Part shown: positions 1-9,218 of the stretch, in pieces | Position numbering within the stretch: the first letter of the stretch is position 1 | Layout: every line of letters begins with the position of its first letter | Translations under genes and position numbers: made by a program | Notes under the pieces: generated by a model | What the model was told of the DNA's origin: nothing | Database searches by the model: none | What the model saw: the letters and a program-made list of their open reading frames with translations, nothing else | Source: Flavobacterium granuli | Lineage (GTDB): Bacteria; Bacteroidota; Bacteroidia; Flavobacteriales; Flavobacteriaceae | Reading direction: 5' to 3' | Assembly (NCBI RefSeq): GCF_900129705.1 | Contig: NZ_FQWO01000001.1 | Coordinates: 186,001-250,000, forward strand | Length of the DNA stretch: 64,000 bases

Positions 1-2
1 GC

Positions 3-62
3 AAGTATTTAACAAATTTTAACCAACGCTGTACTCCTGGCCCTCCCGCAGGCGGCCAATAA
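3..62 (+). CDS. Possible C-terminal end of an upstream gene (partial)
   Basis: An open frame enters from the left edge of the window and ends with TAA at 60-62. The last 19 residues finish in a Cys-Thr-Pro-Gly-Pro-Pro-Ala-Gly-Gly-Gln tail, and the local base composition is clearly richer in G+C than the flanking spacer, which is why I think it is coding. The family cannot be told from so short a tail. The rest of 63-149 looks like AT-rich spacer with a weak inverted repeat (117-131). Confidence 0.3.
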   Translation, partial: KYLTNFNQRCTPGPPAGGQ

Positions 63-149
63 TAAGTTATGATAAGGATTTTCTTTGATTCCAAAGTTTA
101 AGATTTAAGGTGTATATGGTTTCGAAAACCAAAAAAATGACATTTAAAA

Positions 150-2582
150 TTAAACTTCAGACTTTAAACTTTTCTTTCTCTCGTAATAAATTCCGCCAAG
201 CAATAACAGCAACATTCCTATCGAACTAATCAATGTTATGGTACTTCCTGTTTTAATTACTTCAGGTTCAAATTTGAATTCAATAGTATGCTCTCCGCCT
301 GGAACAATTAAAGCTCTCAAAACATAATCTACAGGAAAATGATCCGTTTTTTCTCCATCTATGTAAGCATTCCAGCCATTTTCATAATAAATTTCAGAGA
401 AAACAGCCAAGCCTTCATTCTTGCTATTAGAGCTGTATTTTAAATAATTAGGCTTATATTCATTCAATTGAATCGTACCTGTAGTATCCAAGTTTTTTTT
501 CAATTGAGCATTTTTAAATTTGGATCTGTATCGATTAATATTGAAAACAGCGATTTTTTTGCTGTCAATTTTATCCAACATTCGCATTTCATCATCAGCC
601 TTATTTACTAATTTAACGTCGTTTACAAACCAAGCGTTTCCATTAGCATCCGGGTTTATCGTTGGAAATTCTTTTCCTTCTTTATCGGTTTGGATTACAT
701 ATTTTACGTTCAACATATTTAGCATTTCCAAATTATTTTTGGAAATCTGATAATCAAATAATTGCTGTACCCGTCTTGGTTTTGCGGCATGATATCCTCC
801 AATGGACTTATGAAAATAAGATGCTCTCGCACTGGATAAATTTCCATTGACCTCAAAAACACGATAATATCCTGTGTCTTTTAGAATTTCTGCATCAACA
901 GCTGTTTCCTGAAAAGGAGCTTCAACATCTCTCGCGCTCACAAAGTCCTTAGCCGAAACATATTTTTTATCCACTAAAAACAAATCAGAAACCATAAAAA
1001 GCCCTACTAAAATAATTGCCGTATTCTGGGCTATCCTATTTTTTATAAACAGCCATAAAACTCCAGCCACCAATACTATAAAAAACCCAGACCGCAATAA
1101 ATCAGCGCTATACAAAGTCATTCGATCCGCCTTTAAAGCATCTACAAATCCGGGGCCATAACTTTCTAAATAATAGGCATCATTGGCACCTGAAAAATGA
1201 AACATACTTTTGCTAAAAAACAGCACCAAAATAAGTCCAAAAACAACTGCAGCGGATTGCCAAAGCGCTTTCCATTGTGTTTCTTTTTCTAGCTTAAAAA
1301 AGGTTTGTAATCCCATAATGGCCAGAACAGGGAAACACAGTTCTAAAATCACTTGGATCGAAGAAACTGCTCTAAATTTATTGTACATAGGTACATAATC
1401 AATAAAGAAATCCGTCAAGAGAGGGAAATTTTTACCCCAAGAAAGCAACAAAGCGACAATGGCACCGGAAAGAAAAACATATTTAATTTTTCGCTTATCA
1501 GCGAATAATGCCAAAATCCCTAGGAAGAAAACGATAATTCCAATATAAGCTGGAGCTGCAACAATAGGCTGATCTCCCCAATAAGTTGGCATTCCGGTAA
1601 CAAAATCAGCGGCTTGTCCTTCCGGCACACCCTGACCCACCATAAATTCATACATGCTACTATCAGTCCCTAAAGCCTCATGATTTGAACCTCCAAAAAG
1701 CCTTGGAACAAGCAGATTAAAACTCTCTGCTACACCATAGCTGTATTCCGTGATATAATCGTAAGTCATTGCACTAGAACTGGTGCTTTTAGACCCATCA
1801 GGATTAAAACTCAATTCACTTTTTCCTCGAGTACTAAAATCAGCATACTCAGCAGTAGCCATCAAATTAGTAGCATTGGCACCAATAGCTAAAATTCCGG
1901 CAACAGCCAAAATTCCAAAAGATTTAAAAAGAGTATTATATTCTTTGGCCTTTAAATCCAAGTAAATAAAATAAGCCGAAAGTATTAGTAGGAAAATCAA
2001 CAGATAATACGTCATCTGAAAGTGGTTTGCATTAATCTCTAAAGCCGTGGCAAACAGCGTCAGCAAGCCTCCTAAAACATATTTTTTTCTAAAGACGAGT
2101 ATAAAACCGGCTATAACCAGTGGCATGTACGCAATGGCGTGTGCCTTGGCATTATGCCCTACTCCCAAAATAATAATCAGATAAGTAGAAAAACCAAAAG
2201 CAAGTGCTCCTATAAAAGCTTTCAATGGATCGATTCTAAGAACCAATAACAAACCATAAAACCCTAAGAAATATAAAAACAAATAATCTGCTGGACGAGG
2301 TAAAAAACGCAAAGCATCATCAATAGCGCCAATATAATCATGCGGATATTTAGCTCCTAATTGATAGGTTGGCATTCCGCCAAAAGCCGAATTGGTCCAA
2401 TAAGGTTCTATATGCTCCGAAGCTCTAAAGTCATTTTGCTCTTTTGCCATACCGGTATATTGAACAATATCCGATTGGAAAATTTGTTTTCCTTGTAAAA
2501 CAGGATAAAAATAAATCAGAGAAATGAGTACAAAACCAATAATGGCAAGCGCGTGCGGATAAAACTTATTTATTATTTTCAA
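150..2582 (-). CDS. YfhO family multi-spanning membrane protein (TTG start)
   Basis: This is an 810-residue integral membrane protein of the YfhO family, large proteins with a glycosyltransferase (GT-C)-like layout; the substrate here is unknown. A first hydrophobic segment lies at residues 12-30, many more follow between about 90 and 540, a soluble domain occupies roughly 545-770, and a last membrane segment is near 777-798. The start is TTG at 2580-2582: no ATG or GTG occurs between the in-frame stop at 2634-2636 and Met45, and Met45 would delete the first membrane segment. The gene follows the DUF4834 gene by 46 bases on the same strand, so the two are probably co-transcribed. Confidence 0.85.
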   Translation of the reverse strand: MKIINKFYPHALAIIGFVLISLIYFYPVLQGKQIFQSDIVQYTGMAKEQNDFRASEHIEPYWTNSAFGGMPTYQLGAKYPHDYIGAIDDALRFLPRPADYLFLYFLGFYGLLLVLRIDPLKAFIGALAFGFSTYLIIILGVGHNAKAHAIAYMPLVIAGFILVFRKKYVLGGLLTLFATALEINANHFQMTYYLLIFLLILSAYFIYLDLKAKEYNTLFKSFGILAVAGILAIGANATNLMATAEYADFSTRGKSELSFNPDGSKSTSSSAMTYDYITEYSYGVAESFNLLVPRLFGGSNHEALGTDSSMYEFMVGQGVPEGQAADFVTGMPTYWGDQPIVAAPAYIGIIVFFLGILALFADKRKIKYVFLSGAIVALLLSWGKNFPLLTDFFIDYVPMYNKFRAVSSIQVILELCFPVLAIMGLQTFFKLEKETQWKALWQSAAVVFGLILVLFFSKSMFHFSGANDAYYLESYGPGFVDALKADRMTLYSADLLRSGFFIVLVAGVLWLFIKNRIAQNTAIILVGLFMVSDLFLVDKKYVSAKDFVSARDVEAPFQETAVDAEILKDTGYYRVFEVNGNLSSARASYFHKSIGGYHAAKPRRVQQLFDYQISKNNLEMLNMLNVKYVIQTDKEGKEFPTINPDANGNAWFVNDVKLVNKADDEMRMLDKIDSKKIAVFNINRYRSKFKNAQLKKNLDTTGTIQLNEYKPNYLKYSSNSKNEGLAVFSEIYYENGWNAYIDGEKTDHFPVDYVLRALIVPGGEHTIEFKFEPEVIKTGSTITLISSIGMLLLLLGGIYYERKKSLKSEV

Positions 2583-2628
2583 TTGTAGGGAGTTTTTATT
2601 TAATACGAAAAAAGGAACAGCAGCAAAT

Positions 2629-2916
2629 TTAATCTATTTCTTCGTAATCCACATAATCTCCTACTTTTTTAGTCTCCCTTGGATTTTTAGAATGGGCAGT
2701 GTTGTAAATTATTTCATCATTACTATTGGATGTTCTCCATGAGGCATCCTGCGAACGCTGCTGTTGCTCTTGAAAATTGGCTCCGGCTTTCTCTACCACT
2801 TTTTTAACCAATAAAGGCAAAAATAATTTTGCCAAAAACTTAAAAATATAGTAGAAAGCTACAATATAAAATAAGGTTTTTATAAAACCCGCAAAAGAAG
2901 CTGTTTGCATAATCAA
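2629..2916 (-). CDS. DUF4834 family small membrane protein
   Basis: This 95-residue protein has one hydrophobic stretch (about residues 9-35) followed by a charged, Gln/Asn/Ser-rich tail that ends in acidic residues with a Tyr-Glu-Glu motif. The layout fits the small Bacteroidota family DUF4834, whose role is unknown. It is the first gene of a likely two-gene unit with the YfhO gene (46-base gap). A TAATTTTG box lies at 2930-2937, so the leader would be only about ten bases. Confidence 0.7.
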   Translation of the reverse strand: MIMQTASFAGFIKTLFYIVAFYYIFKFLAKLFLPLLVKKVVEKAGANFQEQQQRSQDASWRTSNSNDEIIYNTAHSKNPRETKKVGDYVDYEEID

Positions 2917-2929
2917 AATATTTTTTTAG

Positions 2930-2937
2930 CAAAATTA
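2930..2937 (-). promoter_or_regulatory. TAnnTTTG promoter box for the DUF4834-yfhO unit
   Basis: TAATTTTG on the minus strand, ending 13 bases before the ATG at 2916. It matches the -7 box of the Bacteroidota primary sigma factor. Confidence 0.5.
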
Positions 2938-2992
2938 GCAAATCAAAAGTTCAAAATTAAACTATCATTCTTAAATAAATAATAAAATATAG

Positions 2993-3000
2993 TACATTTG
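2993..3000 (+). promoter_or_regulatory. TAnnTTTG promoter box for the transporter-like gene
   Basis: TACATTTG, 35 bases before the ATG at 3036. Together with the box at 2930-2937 it makes a divergent promoter region of about 120 bases. Confidence 0.5.
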
Positions 3001-3035
3001 AAAAGCGTTATTACTTTTAATTTTAAAAAAATAAT

Positions 3036-3971
3036 ATGTCAAAACTTAAATTACTAATCTTCAGCGCCCTAATACTGATCCCTAATTTTCATTATGGACA
3101 GCATACCGATCAGATTAATTCCAACAGACCCGGAGAAACCATGTCGGCATTTTCAGTTGGGAAATCGGTATTTCAAGTAGAAACCGGAATTTACGGCATT
3201 ACAGAAAAACACGATCTACTGAATTATGATGCCAACGGTTTTGGGGTAGACATGACGCTAAGATGGGGATTATTTTTGGAAAAACTAGAACTAATAGCCG
3301 ATTTACAATACCAAAACGAAACTTTTACGACCAAATTCAGCAATACCAACAAGGCTGCTTTAAAACAAACCGTTTTGGGAGCTAAGTACCTAATTTACGA
3401 TCCCTTTAAAGATTACGAAAAGAAAATCAACATCTACAGCTGGAAGGCCAATCATGCTTTTAACTGGGATCAATTCATTCCGGCAGTTGCTGTATTTGCC
3501 GGGGCAAATATTACTTCCTCTAACAATCCTTATTATTTTTCACCTGAAGGAGATATTTCACCTAAAATTATGCTGATTACCCAAAATCATTTTGGTGACG
3601 GAACCTGGGTTTTTGTAACCAATACCATCGCTGATTACATTGGTACTGATTACCCAAGTTATGGATATGTACTTACGCTGACCAAAGGCTTTAACGACAA
3701 ATGGTCTGGCTTTATAGAAAACCAAGGTTTCAAAAGTGATTTTTACAGCGATGCCATCGTTAGAGGCGGCGCAGCATATCTAATAAATAAAGACATGCAA
3801 ATCGATGCTTCGATCAGCAGCAGTTTAAAAAACACTCCTTCGATACTTTACGGAGGAATAGGAATTTCTTGGCGCTATGATGCCAATTATAAAGAAGTCC
3901 GAATTAATTTAGACAATAACGATTCTGATAAAAAAGCCAAGAGAAAGGCGAAGAAAACTAAAAAAGGATAA
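3036..3971 (+). CDS. Secreted outer-membrane transporter-like protein (predicted beta-barrel)
   Basis: A 311-residue protein with an N-terminal signal peptide (about residues 1-21, ending Tyr-Gly-Gln) and a body of alternating aromatic and polar stretches typical of a small outer-membrane beta-barrel. It resembles the transporter proteins grouped with the phenol-degradation MetA-like family in Bacteroidota. The early motif Asn-Arg-Pro-Gly-Glu is characteristic of that group. The last 20 residues are a lysine-rich tail. The ligand is unknown. The next gene starts 25 bases downstream, so they may share a transcript. Confidence 0.6.
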   Translation: MSKLKLLIFSALILIPNFHYGQHTDQINSNRPGETMSAFSVGKSVFQVETGIYGITEKHDLLNYDANGFGVDMTLRWGLFLEKLELIADLQYQNETFTTKFSNTNKAALKQTVLGAKYLIYDPFKDYEKKINIYSWKANHAFNWDQFIPAVAVFAGANITSSNNPYYFSPEGDISPKIMLITQNHFGDGTWVFVTNTIADYIGTDYPSYGYVLTLTKGFNDKWSGFIENQGFKSDFYSDAIVRGGAAYLINKDMQIDASISSSLKNTPSILYGGIGISWRYDANYKEVRINLDNNDSDKKAKRKAKKTKKG

Positions 3972-3996
3972 AAAAAATACAATCTAAAAAAGCATA

Positions 3997-5115
3997 ATGA
4001 TTACAATAAAAGAAGCCAAAACTAAAAGCGAATTAACTGAATATATTAAATTTCCCTTTTCTTTATACAAAGACAATGAATTCTGGGTTCCACCTATTAT
4101 TGCAGACGAACTGGAAACTTTTGATAAAACTAAAAATCCTGCTTTCGAAAATGCCGAAGCTTACTTTTTTCTTGCCTATAGAAATGATGAAATTGTGGGT
4201 AGAATTGCGGCAATCATCAATTGGAGCGAGGTAAATGATCAACAAAAAAAGAAAGTGCGTTTTGGTTGGTTTGACGTAATTAACGATATAAAAGTCACCA
4301 AAGCCTTACTTGAGAAAGTATATGAATTAGGTCGAAAAAACGGCTTGGAATATGTTGAAGGTCCAATGGGATTCTCAAATTTGGACAAAGTGGGCGTACT
4401 AACAGAAGGTTTTGACCAACTAGGAACCATGATTACCTGGTACAACCACCCTTATTACGCAACTCATTTCGAACAATTGGGCTATGTGACCGAAAAAGAA
4501 TATATTGAGAGTAAGTTTCCTTTTTCAAATGTAAAACCAGAATTTTTTGAGAAAGCAAATGAATTGGTAAAAAGAAGGTACCAGTTAAGTCCGCTTAACT
4601 TTAAAACCACCAAGGAAGTAATGCCGCATGTGGACAAGATGTTCGATTTATTCAACGAATCTTATGCCAGTTTATCGTCCTTTGTTGCCATTTCTGATAT
4701 ACAAAAAGAATATTTCAAGAAAAAATACATCAGTTTAATCAATCCGGAATACATTAAATTTGTAGAAGACAAAGACCACAATATCGTGGCCTTTAGTATT
4801 GTTATGCCATCATTTTCCAGAGCTTTACAAAAAGCCAAAGGAAAGTTATTCCCTTTTGGATTTATTCATTTATTGAAAGCCAAAAAACAAAGCAAGGACA
4901 TGATTTTTTACCTGATTGGCGTTCATCCTGATTTTCAAAATAAAGCGGTTACAGCAATCATCTTTAATGAATATTACCATACTTTCAAAGAAAAGGGAAT
5001 TGTAAACTGTTTCAGAACCCCGGAACTGGCTGACAATACCGCCATTCACAATCTATGGAAACATTTTAACCCAGTGGTTCACTGCCGAAGAAAAACCTTT
5101 AAAATAGAATTATAA
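3997..5115 (+). CDS. GNAT-fold acyltransferase-like protein
   Basis: This 372-residue soluble protein has an N-terminal GNAT-like region (Ile-Val-Gly-Arg-Ile-Ala near residue 67) and a C-terminal segment (about 300-370) with the strand-helix pattern of GNAT motif A (Leu-Ile-Gly-Val-His-Pro, then a helix and Asn-Thr-Ala-Ile-His-Asn). Relatives in Flavobacteriia are sometimes misnamed GTP cyclohydrolase; no cyclohydrolase motif is visible. The substrate is unknown. It follows the outer-membrane gene by 25 bases and ends at a strong bidirectional terminator. Confidence 0.65.
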   Translation: MITIKEAKTKSELTEYIKFPFSLYKDNEFWVPPIIADELETFDKTKNPAFENAEAYFFLAYRNDEIVGRIAAIINWSEVNDQQKKKVRFGWFDVINDIKVTKALLEKVYELGRKNGLEYVEGPMGFSNLDKVGVLTEGFDQLGTMITWYNHPYYATHFEQLGYVTEKEYIESKFPFSNVKPEFFEKANELVKRRYQLSPLNFKTTKEVMPHVDKMFDLFNESYASLSSFVAISDIQKEYFKKKYISLINPEYIKFVEDKDHNIVAFSIVMPSFSRALQKAKGKLFPFGFIHLLKAKKQSKDMIFYLIGVHPDFQNKAVTAIIFNEYYHTFKEKGIVNCFRTPELADNTAIHNLWKHFNPVVHCRRKTFKIEL

Positions 5116-5134
5116 ACTCCATTTTACAAAACAA

Positions 5135-5167
5135 AAAAACCCATTTTGCAAAACAAAATGGGTTTTT
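5135..5167. terminator. Bidirectional intrinsic terminator
   Basis: A perfect 14-base inverted repeat (5135-5148 with 5154-5167, 5-base loop) whose arms carry the A and T tracts, placed between convergent genes ending at 5115 and 5191. Confidence 0.85.
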
Positions 5168-5190
5168 CTTCATTATATAAATTACACTAC

Positions 5191-6456
5191 TTACAATGCA
5201 TCTAGATCTACAGTTGTTCTCGATGCAATTTCTTTATAAGTTCCGTTTACTAATTTCTCACGGATTGCTTCAAATGCTGATAATGTCTCATTAATATCTT
5301 CCAAAGTATGAGAGGCAGTAGGAATCATTCTCAATAAGATAATCCCTTTTGGAATTACAGGATAAACTACAATTGACAAGAAAATACCATAATTTTCTCT
5401 CAAGTCATTCACCATAATCATCGCTTCAGGAATACTTCCTTCAAGATAAACCGGAGTGATACAAGTATTAGTATCTCCAATATTAAATCCTTTCTCTTTT
5501 AATCCGTTTTGTAATGCATTAACATTTACCCAAAGTTTATCTTTGATCTCAGAAGACTTACGCAATAATTCCAAACGTTTCAAAGAACCGATTGTTTGAA
5601 TCATTGGCAATGCTTTGGCAAACATTTGCGAACGCAAATTGTATTTTAAATAATCAATAACATCTTTATCTGCAGCTACAAAAGCACCAATATTAGCCAT
5701 CGATTTAGCAAAAGTAGAAAAATAAACATCTATTTCATCCTGAACTCCTTGCTCCTCACCTGCTCCGGCTCCTGTTTTTCCAAGTGTACCAAAACCATGT
5801 GCATCATCAACCAACAAACGGAAATTGTATTTTTGCTTCATAGCAACAATTTCTTTCAATTTTCCTTGTTGACCGCGCATTCCAAAAACTCCTTCGGTAA
5901 TAAAAAGAATTCCTCCACCGGTTTCTGTTGCCATTTTTGTGGCGCGTTGCAGGTTTTTCTCCATACTTTCCAAGTCATTGTGCTTGTAAGTAAAACGTTT
6001 CCCCATGTGCAAACGAACTCCATCAATGATACAAGCATGAGAATCTACATCATACACAATAATATCATTTTTAGTAACCAAAGCATCAATGATAGAAACC
6101 ATTCCTTGGTAACCAAAATTCAATAAATAAGCCGATTCTTTCATTACAAAAGCAGCCAATTCTTCTTCTAATTGTTCGTGATATTTGGTATGACCACTCA
6201 TCATACGAGCACCCATAGGATATGCTGCACCAAATTGAATCGCCGCATCAGTATCTGCTTGACGCACTTCGGGATGATTCGCAAGACCCAAATAGTCATT
6301 CAAACTCCAGTTCAAAATATCTTTTCCACCAAACTGCATTCTTGGACCTAATTCTCCTTCCAATTTAGGAAAAACAAAATAACCCTCAGCTTGTGAAGCC
6401 CATCTTCCTAATGGTCCTTTATTGTTTTGAATTCTTTCGAATAAATCCTTTACCAT
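5191..6456 (-). CDS. Alpha-oxoamine synthase (serine palmitoyltransferase / cysteate acyltransferase type)
   Basis: This 421-residue PLP enzyme belongs to the group that decarboxylatively condenses an amino acid with an acyl thioester. Visible landmarks are Asp-Ser-His140, the cofactor-binding Val-Asp-Asp-Ala-His220 and the Schiff-base lysine in Ser-Thr-Phe-Ala-Lys251-Ser. In Bacteroidota this branch makes the base of sphingolipids from serine or of sulfonolipids (capnine) from cysteate, and sulfonolipids matter for gliding. The sequence alone does not decide between the two. 2-amino-3-ketobutyrate CoA ligase is less likely, because no threonine dehydrogenase gene is near. It is a single-gene unit with its own promoter and terminator. 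Confidence 0.8.
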   Translation of the reverse strand: MVKDLFERIQNNKGPLGRWASQAEGYFVFPKLEGELGPRMQFGGKDILNWSLNDYLGLANHPEVRQADTDAAIQFGAAYPMGARMMSGHTKYHEQLEEELAAFVMKESAYLLNFGYQGMVSIIDALVTKNDIIVYDVDSHACIIDGVRLHMGKRFTYKHNDLESMEKNLQRATKMATETGGGILFITEGVFGMRGQQGKLKEIVAMKQKYNFRLLVDDAHGFGTLGKTGAGAGEEQGVQDEIDVYFSTFAKSMANIGAFVAADKDVIDYLKYNLRSQMFAKALPMIQTIGSLKRLELLRKSSEIKDKLWVNVNALQNGLKEKGFNIGDTNTCITPVYLEGSIPEAMIMVNDLRENYGIFLSIVVYPVIPKGIILLRMIPTASHTLEDINETLSAFEAIREKLVNGTYKEIASRTTVDLDAL

Positions 6457-6493
6457 AATATATTTAAGTACTATTTTTAATTTTAAGAGGTTG

Positions 6494-6501
6494 CAAAAAT
6501 A
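6494..6501 (-). promoter_or_regulatory. TAnnTTTG promoter box for the oxoamine synthase gene
   Basis: TATTTTTG on the minus strand, 37 bases before the ATG at 6456. Confidence 0.5.
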
Positions 6502-6672
6502 ATTATTTAAATTTTATAATAGTATCGAAAGTAGTTTTATTTTTTTAGAAGCAACTCCCGCTCTTCACTTTAATCTTTTCTCTTTAAACTAAAACCGAAT
6601 CCGCTTCCAAGAAAAAAAACAAAAAAATACTGTTTCAATTGGCCCTAAGAATTATATTATTAATAAACTTCG

Positions 6673-6680
6673 TACCTTTG
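6673..6680 (+). promoter_or_regulatory. TAnnTTTG promoter box for the NYN gene
   Basis: TACCTTTG, 26 bases before the ATG at 6707. Confidence 0.5.
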
Positions 6681-6706
6681 GATAAGCATTTCAACATTAA
6701 AAATTT

Positions 6707-7510
6707 ATGTCACAAGATACCAAAGAATTAAAACTAGCCGTCCTTATTGATGCCGACAACGTTCCTTACAGTAATGTAAAAGGAATGATGGAGGAAATCG
6801 CTAAATTTGGAACTCCTACCACCAAACGGATTTATGCCGATTGGACAAAACCCAATGCCGGAGGTTGGAAAAGTGTTCTATTAGAACACGCCATTACTCC
6901 TATTCAACAATACAGCTACACGGTTGGCAAAAATTCTTCCGATTCAGCGATGATAATTGATGCAATGGACTTATTGTATTCTTACAAAGTGGATGGTTTT
7001 TGTATCGTTTCCAGCGACTCTGACTTTACCCGTTTAGCCATTCGATTGAGAGAATCCGGAATGAAAGTCATTGGAATTGGCGAACAAAAAACCCCAAATT
7101 CATTTATTGTTGCCTGCGACAGATTCATTTATATTGAAGTTTTGGATGGCGCTATCAAGAAGAAAACACCTAAAAGAACTTCTGACACCGAAACCAAAAA
7201 GGCAATTGAGAAAAACACCCCAAAAACAACCGAAAAAACAGCACAAAAACCTCTTAATAAAATTGACGAACCAACAATTGACCTGATCGAAGATTCCATA
7301 GACGATATTGCCGATGATAGCGGTTGGGCTTTCCTTGGTGATGTAGGAAACCTAATCGTAAAGAAAAAACCGGAGTTCGACCCAAGAAATTATGGCTTTA
7401 CAAAACTGACTCCCATGCTAAAATCACTGACTGAGATTCTGGAAATTGACGAAAGAGATTCAGACAAAAAAGGAATTAAACATGTTTATGTGCGGTTGCG
7501 TTACAGCTAG
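6707..7510 (+). CDS. NYN (PIN-like) domain protein with C-terminal OST-HTH/LOTUS domain
   Basis: This 267-residue protein begins with a NYN nuclease-like fold: an acidic start Leu-Ile-Asp15-Ala-Asp17-Asn, a central Ser-Asp-Ser-Ala-Met-Ile-Ile-Asp, and Ser-Ser-Asp-Ser-Asp-Phe, all acidic positions that bind metal in PIN-like RNases. A lysine/threonine-rich linker (about 148-190) leads to a C-terminal winged-helix OST-HTH (LOTUS) segment (about 205-267) that binds RNA in relatives. The likely role is RNA cleavage or silencing, with an unknown target. The next gene begins 50 bases later on the same strand. Confidence 0.8.
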   Translation: MSQDTKELKLAVLIDADNVPYSNVKGMMEEIAKFGTPTTKRIYADWTKPNAGGWKSVLLEHAITPIQQYSYTVGKNSSDSAMIIDAMDLLYSYKVDGFCIVSSDSDFTRLAIRLRESGMKVIGIGEQKTPNSFIVACDRFIYIEVLDGAIKKKTPKRTSDTETKKAIEKNTPKTTEKTAQKPLNKIDEPTIDLIEDSIDDIADDSGWAFLGDVGNLIVKKKPEFDPRNYGFTKLTPMLKSLTEILEIDERDSDKKGIKHVYVRLRYS

Positions 7511-7560
7511 TTTAAAAAAATTTATAATTTAAGAATAATTCAATTTTAAAAACAAGAAAT

Positions 7561-9069
7561 ATGAGAAAGCTTTTTTTTACAGTAGGAATTACCGCATTTA
7601 TCATCTCTTTAATGAGCTTTTTCTATTTTAAAATCGGATTGTTTCTTGTCATTATTCTCCTTGTTTTACTACTCATCGGACTCGCCAACAGCCTGCAGCA
7701 CAAACACGCTATTTTAAGAAATTTTCCCGTGTTAGGTTATTTCAGATACTTTTTCGAATCTGTAGCCCCTGAAATCCAACAATATTTCATTGAACGAAAT
7801 ACAGATGGAAAACCCTTTTCCAGAAGCGAGCGCTCCATTGTTTACCAAAGAGCAAAAAACATTAGTGCCAATACTCCTTTTGGAACCCAATTAGACATTA
7901 ACCAATCTAATTATGAAGGAATAAGACATTCCATATTTCCTGCCAAAGTAAACGAAGAACTGCCCCGAATACTGATAGGCGGACCTGATTGCAGCCAACC
8001 CTATTCAGCTTCTTTATTGAATATTTCAGCAATGAGTTTTGGTTCTTTGAGCGAAAATGCCATTATTGCGCTTAACAAAGGTGCACAAAAAGGAAATTTT
8101 TACCACAATACAGGTGAAGGCGGACTGACTGAGTTTCACTTACAAGGCGGAGACGTAACTTGGCAAATAGGCACTGGATATTTTGGCTGTCGCAACGAAG
8201 AAGGTAATTTTGATCCGGAAAAATTCGCTCAAAACGCCAAACATACATCGGTGAAAATGATTGAATTAAAGCTATCTCAAGGTGCTAAACCAGGACATGG
8301 TGGCGTGTTGCCTGCAATCAAAAATACAATACAAATAGCCAAAATAAGAGGAATAAAACCACACACAACGGTACTTTCGCCACCAAATCACACCGCATTC
8401 AACGATACCAAAGGACTGGTTCAATTCATCGCAAGATTAAGACAATTATCAAACGGAAAGCCTGTTGGTTTTAAACTATGCATCGGCCAGACTACTGAAT
8501 TTGAATCCATCTGTCAAGAAATGATTAATCAAAATTGCTATCCCGATTTTATAACAGTAGATGGTGCCGAAGGAGGAACCGGAGCAGCTCCGCTGGAATT
8601 TGCTGACGGTGTAGGAATGCCATTTGAACCCGCTCTCATTTTCGTCAATAAAACATTAATACGTCTAAATATCCGGGATAAAATAACCGTAATCTGTAGC
8701 GGAAAAATAATATCCGCCCATTCCATCCTAAGAGCTATCGCTATGGGAGCTGATATTTGTAATAGCGCCAGAGGCTTCATGTTTTCGTTAGGTTGCATTC
8801 AGGCATTGCGCTGCCACAACAACACCTGTCCCACCGGAGTGGCTACCCAAGATAAAATGCTAATGAAAGGTTTAGTTGTAACCGATAAATCAGAAAGGGT
8901 TTATTTTTTTCACAAAAACACGCTTCACGCCGCCAACGAACTACTGGCTGCTGCAGGAAAAACAAGCTATAAAGAAGTAGATGCCTCCATTTTTATGCGG
9001 GGCGATGAATTCATACATCTTTCGGATTTATATTTTCCGGATAATTTGACCAATGTTACTAAGTATTAA
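7561..9069 (+). CDS. Membrane-anchored FMN-binding glutamate synthase family protein
   Basis: This 502-residue protein has two N-terminal membrane segments (about residues 5-22 and 25-43) followed by the FMN-binding barrel of the glutamate synthase large subunit. Visible are Gly-Glu-Gly-Gly-Leu (186-189 region), the Asp-Gly-Ala-Glu-Gly-Gly-Thr-Gly loop (334-341) and three cysteines spaced as the 3Fe-4S ligands (Cys412, Cys418, Cys423, followed by Pro-Thr-Gly). It lacks the amidotransferase domain, so it cannot use glutamine as a normal GltB does, and its physiological substrate is unknown. Confidence 0.8.
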   Translation: MRKLFFTVGITAFIISLMSFFYFKIGLFLVIILLVLLLIGLANSLQHKHAILRNFPVLGYFRYFFESVAPEIQQYFIERNTDGKPFSRSERSIVYQRAKNISANTPFGTQLDINQSNYEGIRHSIFPAKVNEELPRILIGGPDCSQPYSASLLNISAMSFGSLSENAIIALNKGAQKGNFYHNTGEGGLTEFHLQGGDVTWQIGTGYFGCRNEEGNFDPEKFAQNAKHTSVKMIELKLSQGAKPGHGGVLPAIKNTIQIAKIRGIKPHTTVLSPPNHTAFNDTKGLVQFIARLRQLSNGKPVGFKLCIGQTTEFESICQEMINQNCYPDFITVDGAEGGTGAAPLEFADGVGMPFEPALIFVNKTLIRLNIRDKITVICSGKIISAHSILRAIAMGADICNSARGFMFSLGCIQALRCHNNTCPTGVATQDKMLMKGLVVTDKSERVYFFHKNTLHAANELLAAAGKTSYKEVDASIFMRGDEFIHLSDLYFPDNLTNVTKY

Positions 9070-9072
9070 AAC

Positions 9073-9213
9073 AAAAAAAGGAGGGCTATTAAAGCCCTCC
9101 AGTTGTAAGTTCTGATTTACCATTATCAACTCATACCTTTAACAGTATTGTTGAATATTGCACTTATCGATCTTATGTGAAGATTGACAAACACAAGTAA
9201 TTAATCAAAACCA
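9073..9213 (-). ncRNA. Candidate structured small RNA with own promoter and terminator
   Basis: The 345-base gap 9070-9414 has no gene, but its minus strand carries a complete small transcription unit. There is a TATCTTTG promoter box at 9219-9226, a closing stem (9203-9211 pairing with 9109-9117, nine pairs with one G-U), two internal hairpins (one with arms ATCTT/AAGAT, one built on TCAAC/GTTGA), then a separate 8-base-pair GC-rich hairpin (9080-9087 with 9093-9100) followed on this strand by seven Ts. The expected RNA is about 140 nt. A 5'-to-3' closing stem around an AU-rich interior recalls 6S RNA, but I cannot assign a class. Confidence 0.55.
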
Positions 9214-9218
9214 CATTT

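Noticed and set aside
5749..6126. 125-residue plus-strand ORF inside the oxoamine synthase gene
   Set aside because: It is a shadow frame opposite the PLP-binding core and is rich in Cys/His/Asn typical of antisense translation.
9080..9100. GC-rich hairpin as terminator of the GltB-like gene
   Set aside because: On the plus strand it is followed by AGTTGTAAG, not a T tract; the T tract is on the minus strand, so I assigned it to the candidate small RNA.
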